Source of the DNA: Paenibacillus roseus
GTDB taxonomy: Bacteria > Bacillota > Bacilli > Paenibacillales > Paenibacillaceae
Length of the DNA stretch: 64,000 nucleotides
Direction of reading: 5' to 3'
Assembly (NCBI RefSeq): GCF_016424485.1
Contig: NZ_JAELUP010000037.1
Span: 22,079 to 86,078 of the forward strand
Positions 53,971 through 64,000 of this stretch are shown here, in pieces. The notes beneath the pieces are model-generated. The model ran no database searches and had not been told where the DNA came from. It saw only the letters and a list, made by a program, of their open reading frames with translations. Position 1 is the first letter of the stretch, and every line of letters begins with the position of its first letter. The translations under genes and the position numbers were made by a program.

Positions 53971-54042
53971 TGTGGATAAGCTTGCTTGATCGCCTTTTAG
54001 GCCTGTTATCCACATATCCAGCGCCCCTACTACGACTACTAA
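53971..54042. other. oriC, unwinding region between dnaA and dnaN
   Basis: Two perfect DnaA boxes face each other (53971-53979 and 54006-54014). A GC-rich bridge (GCGCCCC) and a repeated trinucleotide tract TAC TAC GAC TAC TAA (54028-54042) follow, then AT-rich DNA. This is the order of the basal unwinding element known from Bacillus: boxes, GC-rich spacer, DnaA-trios, duplex-unwinding region. Confidence 0.75.
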
Positions 54043-54079
54043 CAAAATAATGTTAAAATAACTTAATATACAGGCTTTC

Positions 54080-54118
54080 AAGCATAAACGGCTTTGCCGT
54101 CCTTTTGACGGACAAAAC
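54080..54118 (+). repeat. Dispersed intergenic repeat A, copy 6
   Basis: AAGCATAAACGGCTTTGCCG, then TCCTTTTGACGGACAAAAC. It matches the copy at 19950 almost exactly over the first 23 bases. It lies between the unwinding region and the dnaN RBS. Confidence 0.65.
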
Positions 54119-54157
54119 ACGGCGATGGCGATATGATTTTACCCTAGGAGTGAAATT

Positions 54158-55300
54158 ATGAAATTAATGATTTTAAAGGACCAACTGAACGATGCGATTC
54201 AGCAAGTATCCAAAGCAGCCTCTTCAAGACCGGCGATTCCGATACTTGGCGGTATCAAGATTGATGTTACGCATCATGGCATCACCTTAACTGCAAGCGA
54301 TACCGATATTTCCATCCAAAGCTTCATTGAGACGGAATCAGACAAGCAGGTTAATGCGAGAGTCGACAAACCGGGCAGTGTTGTGCTTCCAGCCAAATTT
54401 ATTGTGGAAATCGTGAAGAAGCTTCCCGCTGATGAAGTAGAAATCGAGGTCGGGGATAACTTTCAAACTAAAATTCGCAGCGGATCTTCCGATATCCAGA
54501 TGGTTGGTCTTGATCCGGAGGAATTTCCCGTGCTTCCGTCCATTGAAGAGAATGAAAGCTTCTCCGTTCCGGGTGATCTGCTGAAATCAATGATTCGTCA
54601 GACCAGCTTTGCAGCCTCAACCAGCGAACAGACACCGATTTTGACAGGCGTGTTATGGAATTTGGCGGAAGAGCAGTTCAAATTTGTTGCTACAGACCGT
54701 CACCGACTGGCGAGCCGCAGCTCCCATGTCGAGACAAGTTCCGGTCATCGCTTTTCCAATATCGTGATTTCCAGCAAGACTCTGGTTGAGCTGTCGAAGG
54801 TTGTACCGGACAATCAATCTCTTGTGGATATCGTCGTAACGGATAATCAGGTGCTGTTCAAGCTTGGCCATGTGCTGTTTTATTCCAGGCTGCTAGAGGG
54901 TATATACCCGGATACTTCCAAGATTATTCCGCAAGTGTTCAAAACAGAACTTGTTTTGGATACTAAAAAACTGACAGATGCTATCGACCGTGCTTATTTG
55001 ATGTCGCGCGAGGAAAAAACAAACATTGTCCGCCTGATTACGCTGGATAATGGCATGATTGAGATTTCTTCCAGCTCTGCCGAGCTTGGCCGTGTTACCG
55101 AGCATCTGGACGCTGCAGAATTTAACGGTGACCCGCTCCGCGTAGCTTTCAACTCCAAATATATGCTTGACTGCCTGAAAGTTATCGACAGCGAGAAGAT
55201 TTTTATCGGCTTCAACGGCGCTATGAGCCCGATCATTATCAGACCGACCGACCATGCGCACAGCCTGCATATCATTTTGCCGTACCGGACAACGGGCTAA
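54158..55300 (+). CDS. dnaN: DNA polymerase III sliding clamp (beta subunit)
   Basis: A 380-residue clamp of three similar domains. MKLMILKDQLNDAIQQVSKA at the start, SSRPAIPILGGIKI, the RQTSFAAS and TGVLWNL region and a C-terminal SPIIIRP / HIILPYR are all typical. It encircles DNA and tethers the polymerase and repair factors. It follows dnaA, with the second half of oriC between them. Confidence 0.97.
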   Translation: MKLMILKDQLNDAIQQVSKAASSRPAIPILGGIKIDVTHHGITLTASDTDISIQSFIETESDKQVNARVDKPGSVVLPAKFIVEIVKKLPADEVEIEVGDNFQTKIRSGSSDIQMVGLDPEEFPVLPSIEENESFSVPGDLLKSMIRQTSFAASTSEQTPILTGVLWNLAEEQFKFVATDRHRLASRSSHVETSSGHRFSNIVISSKTLVELSKVVPDNQSLVDIVVTDNQVLFKLGHVLFYSRLLEGIYPDTSKIIPQVFKTELVLDTKKLTDAIDRAYLMSREEKTNIVRLITLDNGMIEISSSSAELGRVTEHLDAAEFNGDPLRVAFNSKYMLDCLKVIDSEKIFIGFNGAMSPIIIRPTDHAHSLHIILPYRTTG

Positions 55301-55315
55301 GGAAGGATACAAGCT

Positions 55316-55531
55316 ATGACTGAGGTGAAAATTTCTACGGAGTACATTACGCTGGGGCAATTTCTGAAGCTGGCCGATTGCATCGATTCAGGCGGACAGG
55401 CGAAATTTTTTCTGATGGAAACAAAGGTTCATATCAACGGGGAGCCTGATAACCGCCGCGGCCGCAAGCTCTATAAGGGAGACCGCCTCGAGGTGGAGGG
55501 GCACGGTTTTTTTATCGTTGCCGAGCGTTAA
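55316..55531 (+). CDS. yaaA: S4-domain RNA-binding protein YaaA (RlbA-like)
   Basis: A 71-residue S4-like protein with TLGQFLKLADCIDSGGQAKF and VHINGEPDNRRGRKLYKGD. In Bacillus the homologue affects ribosome assembly. It lies between dnaN and recF in the universal Firmicute order, and AAGGA precedes its ATG. Confidence 0.94.
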   Translation: MTEVKISTEYITLGQFLKLADCIDSGGQAKFFLMETKVHINGEPDNRRGRKLYKGDRLEVEGHGFFIVAER

Positions 55532-55566
55532 CTCAGACGCAACTTTCTCGCAGGAGGGTTCCCACA

Positions 55567-56700
55567 TTGTTTTTAAAACAAATCACATTGCAAAATTACC
55601 GGAACTATGAGCGGATTGAATTGAATACGGACAGTCAAGTCAACTTGTTTGTAGGAGAGAACGCCCAGGGCAAAACTAATTTGCTGGAGGCTGTGTTTGT
55701 GCTGGCGCTGACCAAGTCTCACCGGACCAACAAGGATAAGGAACTGATCGGCTGGGAGGGCGCTCATGCCCATATTCATGGCGAGGTCGAGAAGAAGTAC
55801 GGGACGGTCAAGCTTGACCTCTCGTTTTCCAGTCAAGGCAAGAAGGCCAAGGTCAATGGACTGGAGCAGCGCAAGCTGAGCGCTTTTATCGGATCGCTGA
55901 ATGTAGTCATGTTCGCTCCGGAGGATCTGGAGATCGTCAAAGGCGCGCCGGGCATCCGCAGGCGGTTTCTCGATATGGAGATCGGCCAGGTACAGCCCGG
56001 CTATTTGCATACGCTTCAGCAATACGGCAAGGTGCTGGCGCAGCGCAATAATTACTTGAAGTCTTCAGGGCCCGGATCAGCCCAGCAGCCGCTGCTGGAC
56101 GTGTGGAATATGCAACTAGCAGAATTTGGTGTTAAAATTATTAAAAAAAGGCAAAGCTTTATTCATAAACTGTTGCGCTGGGCCAAGAGCATTCATAGCG
56201 GGATTACCGCTGGCAAAGAGGAACTGGACATCAAGTATCGTCCCTCTCTGGATATCGATCTGGAACAAGATCAATCTGTTTTATTCGAGCAATTTATGAT
56301 AAAGTTAACACAGGTGAAAGATCAGGAGCTGCGCAGAGGTGTAACCTTAATCGGACCGCATAGGGACGATTTGACCTTTTATATAAACGGGAAAGAAGCG
56401 CAAGTATACGGCTCTCAGGGGCAGCAGCGCACAACGGCGCTGTCGCTTAAATTAGCTGAAATTGAGCTGATACATGAGGAAATCGGGGAGTATCCCTTGC
56501 TGCTTTTGGATGATGTGCTGTCGGAGCTTGATCAGAATCGGCAGACTCAGCTGATCGAGACGTTCCAGACGAAGGTCCAGACCTTCATCACGACAACTGG
56601 ACTTGAGAGCGTCAATTTAAGCAAGCTTAAGGATGCGCGTGTCTATCAGGTGAGCAAAGGACAGGTTGCAAGCGCAGGACGACCGTCGATGACGGAGTAA
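55567..56700 (+). CDS. recF: DNA replication and repair protein RecF
   Basis: A 377-residue SMC-like ATPase that loads RecA at gaps with RecO and RecR. Walker A GENAQGKTNLLEAV, signature region GSQGQQRTTALSLKLAE and Walker B LLLLDDVLSELD are present. The start codon is TTG (55567), 7 bases after AGGAGGG. Length is usual. Confidence 0.96.
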   Translation: MFLKQITLQNYRNYERIELNTDSQVNLFVGENAQGKTNLLEAVFVLALTKSHRTNKDKELIGWEGAHAHIHGEVEKKYGTVKLDLSFSSQGKKAKVNGLEQRKLSAFIGSLNVVMFAPEDLEIVKGAPGIRRRFLDMEIGQVQPGYLHTLQQYGKVLAQRNNYLKSSGPGSAQQPLLDVWNMQLAEFGVKIIKKRQSFIHKLLRWAKSIHSGITAGKEELDIKYRPSLDIDLEQDQSVLFEQFMIKLTQVKDQELRRGVTLIGPHRDDLTFYINGKEAQVYGSQGQQRTTALSLKLAEIELIHEEIGEYPLLLLDDVLSELDQNRQTQLIETFQTKVQTFITTTGLESVNLSKLKDARVYQVSKGQVASAGRPSMTE

Positions 56701-56776
56701 GCAGCGTTTTTCAAATGGAATACAGGCTGGTATGTGATACTTTCTCTGTATTTTCATACCAAAGGGGTGAACGGTG

Positions 56777-57025
56777 ATGTATATCCATTTAGGCGGAGAG
56801 AAGATTATTCGGGCCATGGAGCTGGTGGCCATATTTGATATTTCTATCGAGCAGTCATCCAAGCTGTCCAAGCAGTTCGTAGCCGGCGCAATGAAGCGCA
56901 AGGATGTCGAAGTCATTGGCGAAGAAGAATCCAAATCCATTGTGATTACGAAGCAAAAGGTATATTATTCTCCGATTTCATCCTCCACTTTGAAAAAACG
57001 GGCCCATAGCTTTGCGGCAAACTAA
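56777..57025 (+). CDS. remB: Extracellular-matrix regulator RemB (YaaB, DUF370)
   Basis: An 82-residue protein of the DUF370 family, with MYIHLGGEKIIRAMELVAIF, a middle helix and a SIVITKQKVYYSPISSSTL end. In Bacillus RemA and RemB are DNA-binding proteins that control biofilm-matrix genes. The ATG at 56777 has GGGGTGA 6 bases upstream; a GTG one codon earlier is possible. It lies between recF and gyrB, the usual place. Confidence 0.93.
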   Translation: MYIHLGGEKIIRAMELVAIFDISIEQSSKLSKQFVAGAMKRKDVEVIGEEESKSIVITKQKVYYSPISSSTLKKRAHSFAAN

Positions 57026-57052
57026 TGCCTAGAACTTCGCAGCAATCAGTAG

Positions 57053-58993
<1,941 letters not shown>

Positions 58994-59007
58994 AGCCAAT
59001 AAGCAGA

Positions 59008-59044
59008 AGCAGCCTTTCCCGGGAGTGGGAGGGCTGCTTTTTTT
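59008..59044 (+). terminator. Terminator of gyrB
   Basis: AGCAGCC pairs with GGGCTGCT, followed by a run of T residues, 14 bases after the gyrB stop. It therefore separates gyrB from the following minus-strand gene and from gyrA. Confidence 0.88.
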
Positions 59045-59065
59045 GAACTAAAATTTTATAAGCAA

Positions 59066-59848
59066 CTAAGTTCTCTTGCCCTTGAGACGGCCGTAAGCCA
59101 CCGCATACCGATACACTTTCTGAAAGACGCTCCGGTCCTTCAGCTTTCGGAATATATAAGGGTCCGGCTTCGTATTGACCTCCAAAATCCACGGATTCAG
59201 CTTCGAATCCACTGCAACATCAATCCCGATTTCCTTGATCCTCGGATAGGTGCTTTGCATATGCTGCGCTACCTGAATCCCCATTTTGCGGAGCATGCTC
59301 ATATAATTTTGCTGTTGGGACCCATTCATATGGGTGGACATTAATTTCTCGAACGGAAGCGGAGTGCCACCGCTATGATAATTGGTGACGATCTTTTTCG
59401 GGTACGCCAGTCGGCCGATAATACCGGTGGTTTCCCATTTACCCTTGGGACTTAGCTGCACCATAACCCGAAAGTCAAAGCGGCGATTCGCATGTTTCAG
59501 CAGTTGAATGCCCTTTTGAACCAAAAAGAGGCGGCGCCCGGTTGTTCTCTTCACATGGGAGTAAAGCGAATCGAGATTAGCGAAGACGCGGATCTTTGTT
59601 CCAGTTTGGTATTTAAAGCCTCTTTTTACTTTTTCCACCCGAATAACGCCGTTGCCGAAGGTTCCCCTGTTAGGCTTCACATAGACCATGCCGTAGCGGC
59701 CCAGCATTTCGCCCAGGCTAGCTTTGCTTAGCTTGGCGGTCTCGGGTATTAAGCGATGAAAAGCGGTATTGCGCAAGAGAACTTTCGTTTTATCCCATTT
59801 GCTTGTAATGCGCTGGATGGTCAATTTCTTCCTTCCACCTTTCGCCAA
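59066..59848 (-). CDS. YheC/YheD-family ATP-grasp protein
   Basis: A 260-residue protein of the YheC/YheD type, an ATP-grasp fold found with spore-coat proteins. Key segments are VYVKPNRGTFGNGVIRV (nucleotide loop), RFDFRVMVQL, EIGIDVAVDSKLNPWILEVN (metal and substrate residues D, E and N) and TKPDPY. The reaction is unknown. It runs opposite to gyrB and gyrA, converging on gyrB and diverging from gyrA, against the direction of replication. The N-terminal region is shorter than in the longest family members. Confidence 0.88.
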   Translation of the reverse strand: MAKGGRKKLTIQRITSKWDKTKVLLRNTAFHRLIPETAKLSKASLGEMLGRYGMVYVKPNRGTFGNGVIRVEKVKRGFKYQTGTKIRVFANLDSLYSHVKRTTGRRLFLVQKGIQLLKHANRRFDFRVMVQLSPKGKWETTGIIGRLAYPKKIVTNYHSGGTPLPFEKLMSTHMNGSQQQNYMSMLRKMGIQVAQHMQSTYPRIKEIGIDVAVDSKLNPWILEVNTKPDPYIFRKLKDRSVFQKVYRYAVAYGRLKGKRT

Positions 59849-59893
59849 ATGAAAATAAGTTCAACGATTTTTACACACAGGGAGGTGAATGAA

Positions 59894-59902
59894 TGATATA
59901 AT
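59894..59902 (+). promoter_or_regulatory. Candidate gyrA promoter (extended -10)
   Basis: TGATATAAT is a perfect extended -10 with no good -35. It leaves a leader of about 195 bases with several short hairpins (GGGTCTTATACCC at 59957-59969). The divergent YheC/D gene starts 45 bases to the left. Confidence 0.45.
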
Positions 59903-60103
59903 GAAATTTGGCAAGCTGCTTGCTTGACAAGCGGATTACAGCGGGCCTTTGAAAGGGTCTTATACCCTGATTTTATAGTATGAAGCCTGGACCAATGTGG
60001 GTAACGGCAGTTGCCTAGCAAGGCGAAAGGTTTAATTGTGCTGGGTTTGTGAAAGTAATATAATAACAATAGTGCAGTTTTTAGATATGTCAGGAGGTAA
60101 AGC

Positions 60104-62599
60104 ATGGCGGAAGAGCAAAGTTCCCAGACACGAGACCGTGATATAGGCGTCGAGATGCGAGAATCGTTCATGGATTATGCCATGAGCATTATCGTCAGCC
60201 GCGCGCTGCCCGACGTAAGAGACGGGCTTAAGCCGGTTCACCGCCGCATTCTGTATGCGATGTCGGAGTTGGGGATGTCCCCGGACAAGCCATACAAGAA
60301 ATCCGCCAGAATCGTAGGCGAAGTCATCGGTAAATATCACCCCCACGGTGATTCCGCTGTTTATGAATCTATGGTTCGGATGGCGCAGGATTTCTCGCTG
60401 CGTTACATGTTGGTAGACGGGCACGGAAACTTTGGTTCGGTAGATGGCGATATGGCTGCAGCGATGCGTTATACCGAGGCGCGCTTATCCAAGATTGCCA
60501 TGGAGATGCTGCGGGACATCAATAAGGACACAATTGACTTTGTCCCTAACTACGACGGGGAAGAGCAAGAGCCTGTCGTATTGCCTGCCAGATATCCGAA
60601 TTTGCTTGTGAACGGCATATCCGGTATTGCAGTCGGGATGGCTACCAATATTCCTCCCCACAATCTTGTGGAGATTATTGACGGTACACAGGCGCTTATC
60701 GACAATCCGGATATTACGGCGATTGAGCTGATGGAATATATTCAAGGCCCGGACTTCCCGACGGCTGGAATTGTTATGGGACGGGAAGGCATTCGCCAGG
60801 CATACATGACTGGACGCGGCTCGGTGACGATGCGTTCCAGGACTAATATCGAAGAGAACGGCGGCAAGGCCCGGATTATCGTGACGGAGCTTCCATACCA
60901 GGTGAACAAGGCAAGACTGGTAGAAAAGATTGCGGAACTCGTCAGAGAGAAGAAGATTGATGGCATCACCGATCTTCGCGATGAGTCAGATCGTACAGGA
61001 ATGCGGGTTGTTATCGAACTCAGACGCGATGTCAATCCGAATATCGTGTTGAACAACCTGTTCAAGCATACGCAGATGCAGTCCAATTTCGGTATCAATA
61101 TGATTGCTTTGGTAAATGGTGAGCCGAAGATACTCAACCTGAAGGATGCTCTATATCACTACTTGCAGCATCAGATCGAGGTTATTCGCAGACGTACGGA
61201 ATTCGAGCTCAGGAAGGCTCGTGCCCGGGCGCATATTCTGGAAGGCTTGCGTATTGCGCTGGATCATCTGGATGAAGTTATTGCCTTGATTCGTGCCTCG
61301 CAGACGGCGGATGAAGCGCGTGAAGGACTCATTGAGCGCTTTGCCCTTAGCTCCGAGCAGGCCCAAGCCATTCTTGACATGCGTTTGCAGCGTCTGACAG
61401 GACTCGAGCGTGACAAGATTGAAGCCGAGTATGCGGAGCTGCTCCGCAAGATTGCAGAGTATGAAGCGATTCTGGCTGATGAGCGTCTTGTATTGCAAAT
61501 TATCAGCGATGAGCTGAATGAAGTGAAAGAGCGCTTTGGTGATGAGCGCCGTACCGAGATTGCGGCCGGGGAGAATGAAATTCTCGATGAGGACCTCATT
61601 CCTCAAGAGGATGTTATTATCTCCATCACGCATAGCGGCTACATCAAGCGCTTGCCGGTAACGACGTACCGCAGCCAGAAACGCGGCGGCCGCGGGGTAG
61701 TTGGTATGGACACGAAGGATGATGATTTTGTCGAGCATCTCTTTGTCTCCAACACCCACCAATTCCTGCTCTTCTTCACCAATAAAGGGAAGGTATATCG
61801 GCTGAAGGCGTACGAGATTCCGGATTTGAGCCGGACTGCTCGCGGAACGCCAATCATTAATCTGATTCAGATTGAGCAGGGGGAGACCATTAATGCGGTT
61901 ATTCCCGTACAGTCGTTTGAAGACGATCAGTACCTCTTCTTTGCTACCCGGCAGGGGATTGTCAAGAAGACGCCGCTTGAGGATTACTCAAATATCCGTA
62001 AGGTCGGCCTGATTGCCATTTCTTTACGTGAGGATGACGATCTGATCAGCGTGAAGCTGACGGACGGCAAGCAGGAAATTATTATGGGTACGGCACAAGG
62101 AATGTCCATTCGCTATTCGGAATCCGATGTTCGCCCAATGGGCAGATCGGCTACCGGGGTGAAAGGAATCCAATTGGATGAGGGCGACATCGTAATCGAT
62201 ATGGATGTGGTATCACCGGAGAATGATGTATTGATCGTAACCTCCAAGGGCTACGGCAAGCGTACTCCGATTCTCGAATACCGCAGCCAGACTCGCGGCG
62301 GCAAAGGGATCAAAACCTTGAACGTAACCGATCGCAATGGTCCGATTGTCGGATTGAAGGTCGTGAATAACGAGGAAGATCTGATGATCATGACCTCATC
62401 GGGAACGCTTATTCGTACAAGCATGGCGGGTATTTCGACCATGGGTCGAAATACGCAAGGTGTCAAGCTGATTAATATCCGCGATGAAGATGCTGTGGCT
62501 ACCGTTTCACGTGTAGACCGCAATGAAGAGTCGGAAGTCAGTGAAAGCGCTGAGTTGGAATCAGAAGAGAATAGCAATGAAACACCGTCCGGGGAATAA
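60104..62599 (+). CDS. gyrA: DNA gyrase subunit A
   Basis: An 831-residue gyrase subunit. Catalytic Y123 lies in [13 protein letters not shown]; the quinolone region [15 protein letters not shown] has S84 and E88, the susceptible-type residues. The C-terminal beta-pinwheel carries the GyrA box QKRGGRG and ends in an acidic tail rich in E and S. RBS AGGAGG lies upstream. It makes double-strand breaks for supercoiling. The stop codon lies inside a perfect hairpin. Confidence 0.98.
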   Translation: MAEEQSSQTRDRDIGVEMRESFMDYAMSIIVSRALPDVRDGLKPVHRRILYAMSELGMSPDKPYKKSARIVGEVIGKYHPHGDSAVYESMVRMAQDFSLRYMLVDGHGNFGSVDGDMAAAMRYTEARLSKIAMEMLRDINKDTIDFVPNYDGEEQEPVVLPARYPNLLVNGISGIAVGMATNIPPHNLVEIIDGTQALIDNPDITAIELMEYIQGPDFPTAGIVMGREGIRQAYMTGRGSVTMRSRTNIEENGGKARIIVTELPYQVNKARLVEKIAELVREKKIDGITDLRDESDRTGMRVVIELRRDVNPNIVLNNLFKHTQMQSNFGINMIALVNGEPKILNLKDALYHYLQHQIEVIRRRTEFELRKARARAHILEGLRIALDHLDEVIALIRASQTADEAREGLIERFALSSEQAQAILDMRLQRLTGLERDKIEAEYAELLRKIAEYEAILADERLVLQIISDELNEVKERFGDERRTEIAAGENEILDEDLIPQEDVIISITHSGYIKRLPVTTYRSQKRGGRGVVGMDTKDDDFVEHLFVSNTHQFLLFFTNKGKVYRLKAYEIPDLSRTARGTPIINLIQIEQGETINAVIPVQSFEDDQYLFFATRQGIVKKTPLEDYSNIRKVGLIAISLREDDDLISVKLTDGKQEIIMGTAQGMSIRYSESDVRPMGRSATGVKGIQLDEGDIVIDMDVVSPENDVLIVTSKGYGKRTPILEYRSQTRGGKGIKTLNVTDRNGPIVGLKVVNNEEDLMIMTSSGTLIRTSMAGISTMGRNTQGVKLINIRDEDAVATVSRVDRNEESEVSESAELESEENSNETPSGE

Positions 62600-62612
62600 G
62601 GGGCGGTGTTTC
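62579..62612 (+). terminator. Hairpin enclosing the gyrA stop codon
   Basis: GAAACACCG (62579-62587) pairs perfectly with CGGTGTTTC (62604-62612); the TAA stop is in the loop. No T run follows, so it may be a 3'-end stabiliser or a weak terminator. Confidence 0.45.
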
Positions 62613-62714
62613 CCATTACTAGCGCTAGCTGGAGGCAGCACAAGATAAGCATGGGGTTGTAGGTATACTTTCATATATACGCACATAATGAATCGTGCAG
62701 GGAGGAAACATTGC

Positions 62715-63800
62715 ATGCCAACGGTCTTGCTCAACCAGGTTAAAGCAGGCGACAAGCTGACTCGGGATGTCCAAACCAAGCTTGGTGGTACACTGTTTTA
62801 TAAAGGGAAAGTCCTTATGTCAAGAGAAATCGAGATCCTTCAGGCATTTATGGTTCAATCGGTGGTTGTTGAAACAAAAGAAGGATCTGAGGAGCATCAG
62901 TCTGCTCCACCTGCTTCATCCGCCAAAGAGGAGCATGCATCCGAGCCTGCTGCCCCGGCAACGGCCTTTGAACAGGAATATTTTAATACGGTGAATCTTT
63001 TGAAAAAGGTGCATCGTCAATATTCCCCGGGCCAAGTGTTTCCAATCCTTGAAATTAGGAAGCAGCTTGAACTGCTGATTGGTCATATTGATGAGTACAG
63101 TGTACTGACATTTATCCCTGACGTGACCGACACCTATGATTATATGTTTCATAACAGCGTGCTCTCCGCTCTAACCTCCTATTTGCTGGCCCGGTGGGGC
63201 GGGTTCAAGCAACGGGACTGGATACCTGCAGCGCTCTCAGGACTGTTCCATGATATCGGAAATCTGAAGGTGGATCGTGAGTTGCTGATCAAGCCAGGGA
63301 CTCTAACGGCTTCCGAGCTTGAGGAGATTAGACAGCATACTGTGCTCGGCTACCAGCTTCTGAAGCCCGTGCCGGCTATTAACGAAGGGGTTAAGCTTGC
63401 TTCTCTGCAGCATCATGAGCGGGTAGACGGCAGCGGCTATCCGTTGGGCATGGGAGGGGATCAGATTCACCCGTATGCCAAGATTGTAGCCATTGCCGAT
63501 ACTTTCCATGCGATGACCTTGAAGCGCGCTTACCGTATACCTATGTCCCCGTATTTAGTGCTGGAGGAAATTCAGAAGGAATCGTTTGGTAAATTGGACC
63601 CTGCCTTGGTACGCATTTTCATAGAGAAGGTGACGCGTTTCCATAACGGGACTGTAGTGCGGCTTAATGATGACCGGGTAGGTGAGATCGTATTCTCGGA
63701 TCGTAATCATCTGACAAGGCCATGGGTATCGGTTAACGGAACGATCGTTAATTTGACCACAGAGAGACAGCTGTATATCAAAGAAATTGTTAAACTATAA
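62715..63800 (+). CDS. HD-GYP domain protein, probable cyclic-di-GMP phosphodiesterase
   Basis: A 361-residue protein. An N-terminal small domain (MPTVLLNQVKAGDKLTRDVQ), a proline- and alanine-rich linker (about 60-85) and a C-terminal HD-GYP domain with H179/D180 (LFHDIGNLK) and HHERVDGSGYPLG starting at residue 233, the GYP triplet intact. It likely hydrolyses c-di-GMP. The ATG at 62715 has GGGAGG upstream; an ATG at 62688 would extend it by 9 codons without an RBS. No receiver domain is fused. Confidence 0.92.
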   Translation: MPTVLLNQVKAGDKLTRDVQTKLGGTLFYKGKVLMSREIEILQAFMVQSVVVETKEGSEEHQSAPPASSAKEEHASEPAAPATAFEQEYFNTVNLLKKVHRQYSPGQVFPILEIRKQLELLIGHIDEYSVLTFIPDVTDTYDYMFHNSVLSALTSYLLARWGGFKQRDWIPAALSGLFHDIGNLKVDRELLIKPGTLTASELEEIRQHTVLGYQLLKPVPAINEGVKLASLQHHERVDGSGYPLGMGGDQIHPYAKIVAIADTFHAMTLKRAYRIPMSPYLVLEEIQKESFGKLDPALVRIFIEKVTRFHNGTVVRLNDDRVGEIVFSDRNHLTRPWVSVNGTIVNLTTERQLYIKEIVKL

Positions 63801-63815
63801 GATTTATATTTCTGC

Positions 63816-63845
63816 TTGACTCTCAGATTGAAACTGTGATATATT
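63816..63845 (+). promoter_or_regulatory. Upstream promoter P1 of a presumed rRNA operon
   Basis: TTGACT (63816-63821), an 18-base spacer and TATATT (63840-63845). The string AACTGTGATATATTAT is shared exactly with P2. Confidence 0.6.
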
Positions 63846-63949
63846 ATTCCTTGCCGCTTTCAAGGCGGGGATCATGCATCACAGTTTTTTGTTCATTATG
63901 ATAGAGGAAACTACTATAGGAAGCTTTGAAAAGAGTTGAAAAAAAGTAC

Positions 63950-63979
63950 TTGCCAAGACATGGGCAACTGTGATATATT
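63950..63979 (+). promoter_or_regulatory. Promoter P2 of a presumed rRNA operon
   Basis: TTGCCA (63950-63955), an 18-base spacer and TATATT (63974-63979). The transcript would start with the GTCGCCGCTGAGACA region common in Paenibacillus 16S leaders. A rRNA operon after gyrA is also found in Bacillus (rrnO), but no rRNA is inside the window. Confidence 0.65.
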
Positions 63980-64000
63980 ATAAAAGTCGCCGCTGAGACA

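Noticed and set aside
59014..59027. Noc-binding site (ATTTCCCGGGAAAT) near gyrB
   Set aside because: Only about 10 of 14 positions match, and the sequence is explained by the gyrB terminator.
60353..60369. Quinolone-resistance change in gyrA
   Set aside because: S84 and E88 are the susceptible-type residues.

Overview
The window is a chromosomal origin region from a low-to-moderate GC, endospore-forming Firmicute. Protein similarity, gene order and the dispersed intergenic repeats point to Paenibacillus or a close relative; the exact species cannot be told from the sequence. The replication origin lies at about 52.1-54.1 kb, around dnaA and dnaN. It is marked by clustered DnaA boxes, a DnaA-trio-like tract, and the classical flanks rpmH-rnpA-yidC-jag-mnmE-mnmG-rsmG-noc-soj-spo0J on the left and dnaN-yaaA-recF-remB-gyrB-gyrA on the right. 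The window ends in tandem promoters that look like the start of an rRNA operon.

Right arm (52.6-64 kb, mostly + strand): replication initiation, sliding clamp, RecF, the matrix regulator RemB, both gyrase subunits, an HD-GYP protein, and one opposing YheC/YheD-type ATP-grasp gene between gyrB and gyrA. Left arm nearest the origin (37.7-52 kb, mostly - strand): RNase P protein, membrane insertase, tRNA-modification enzymes, the Noc and Soj-Spo0J chromosome-organising proteins with two parS sites, a SufS-like desulfurase, a DUF3343 protein, MscS, YyzM and tRNA-Ser. One parS site is built into the rsmG terminator hairpin.

At 32.6-37.5 kb an accessory block (efeO-efeB-efeU iron uptake with a Fur-box-like site, plus a HicB antitoxin remnant) lies between tRNA-Ser and the rpsF-ssb-rpsR operon. 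Next come an LCP cell-wall enzyme, a CBS-domain protein, the yybS-gdpP-rplI-dnaC operon (c-di-AMP breakdown and replicative helicase), purA, a glycine/serine-rich membrane protein, an M23 peptidase, and the essential walR-walK-walH-walI-walJ cell-wall operon with htrA.

The leftmost 11.8 kb is a different compartment. Its genes run on the + strand, head-on to replication. It holds a ribose/galactose-type ABC importer, a second binding-protein paralogue followed by a YesM/YesN-type two-component system, an unassigned region with strong RNA-structure signals (about 8996-9402), and a carboxynorspermidine synthase/decarboxylase pair for polyamine synthesis. Most noteworthy for follow-up are the candidate structured RNA, the parS-in-terminator arrangement, the sugar-sensing module, a MITE-like palindromic element and an origin-region family of intergenic repeats.
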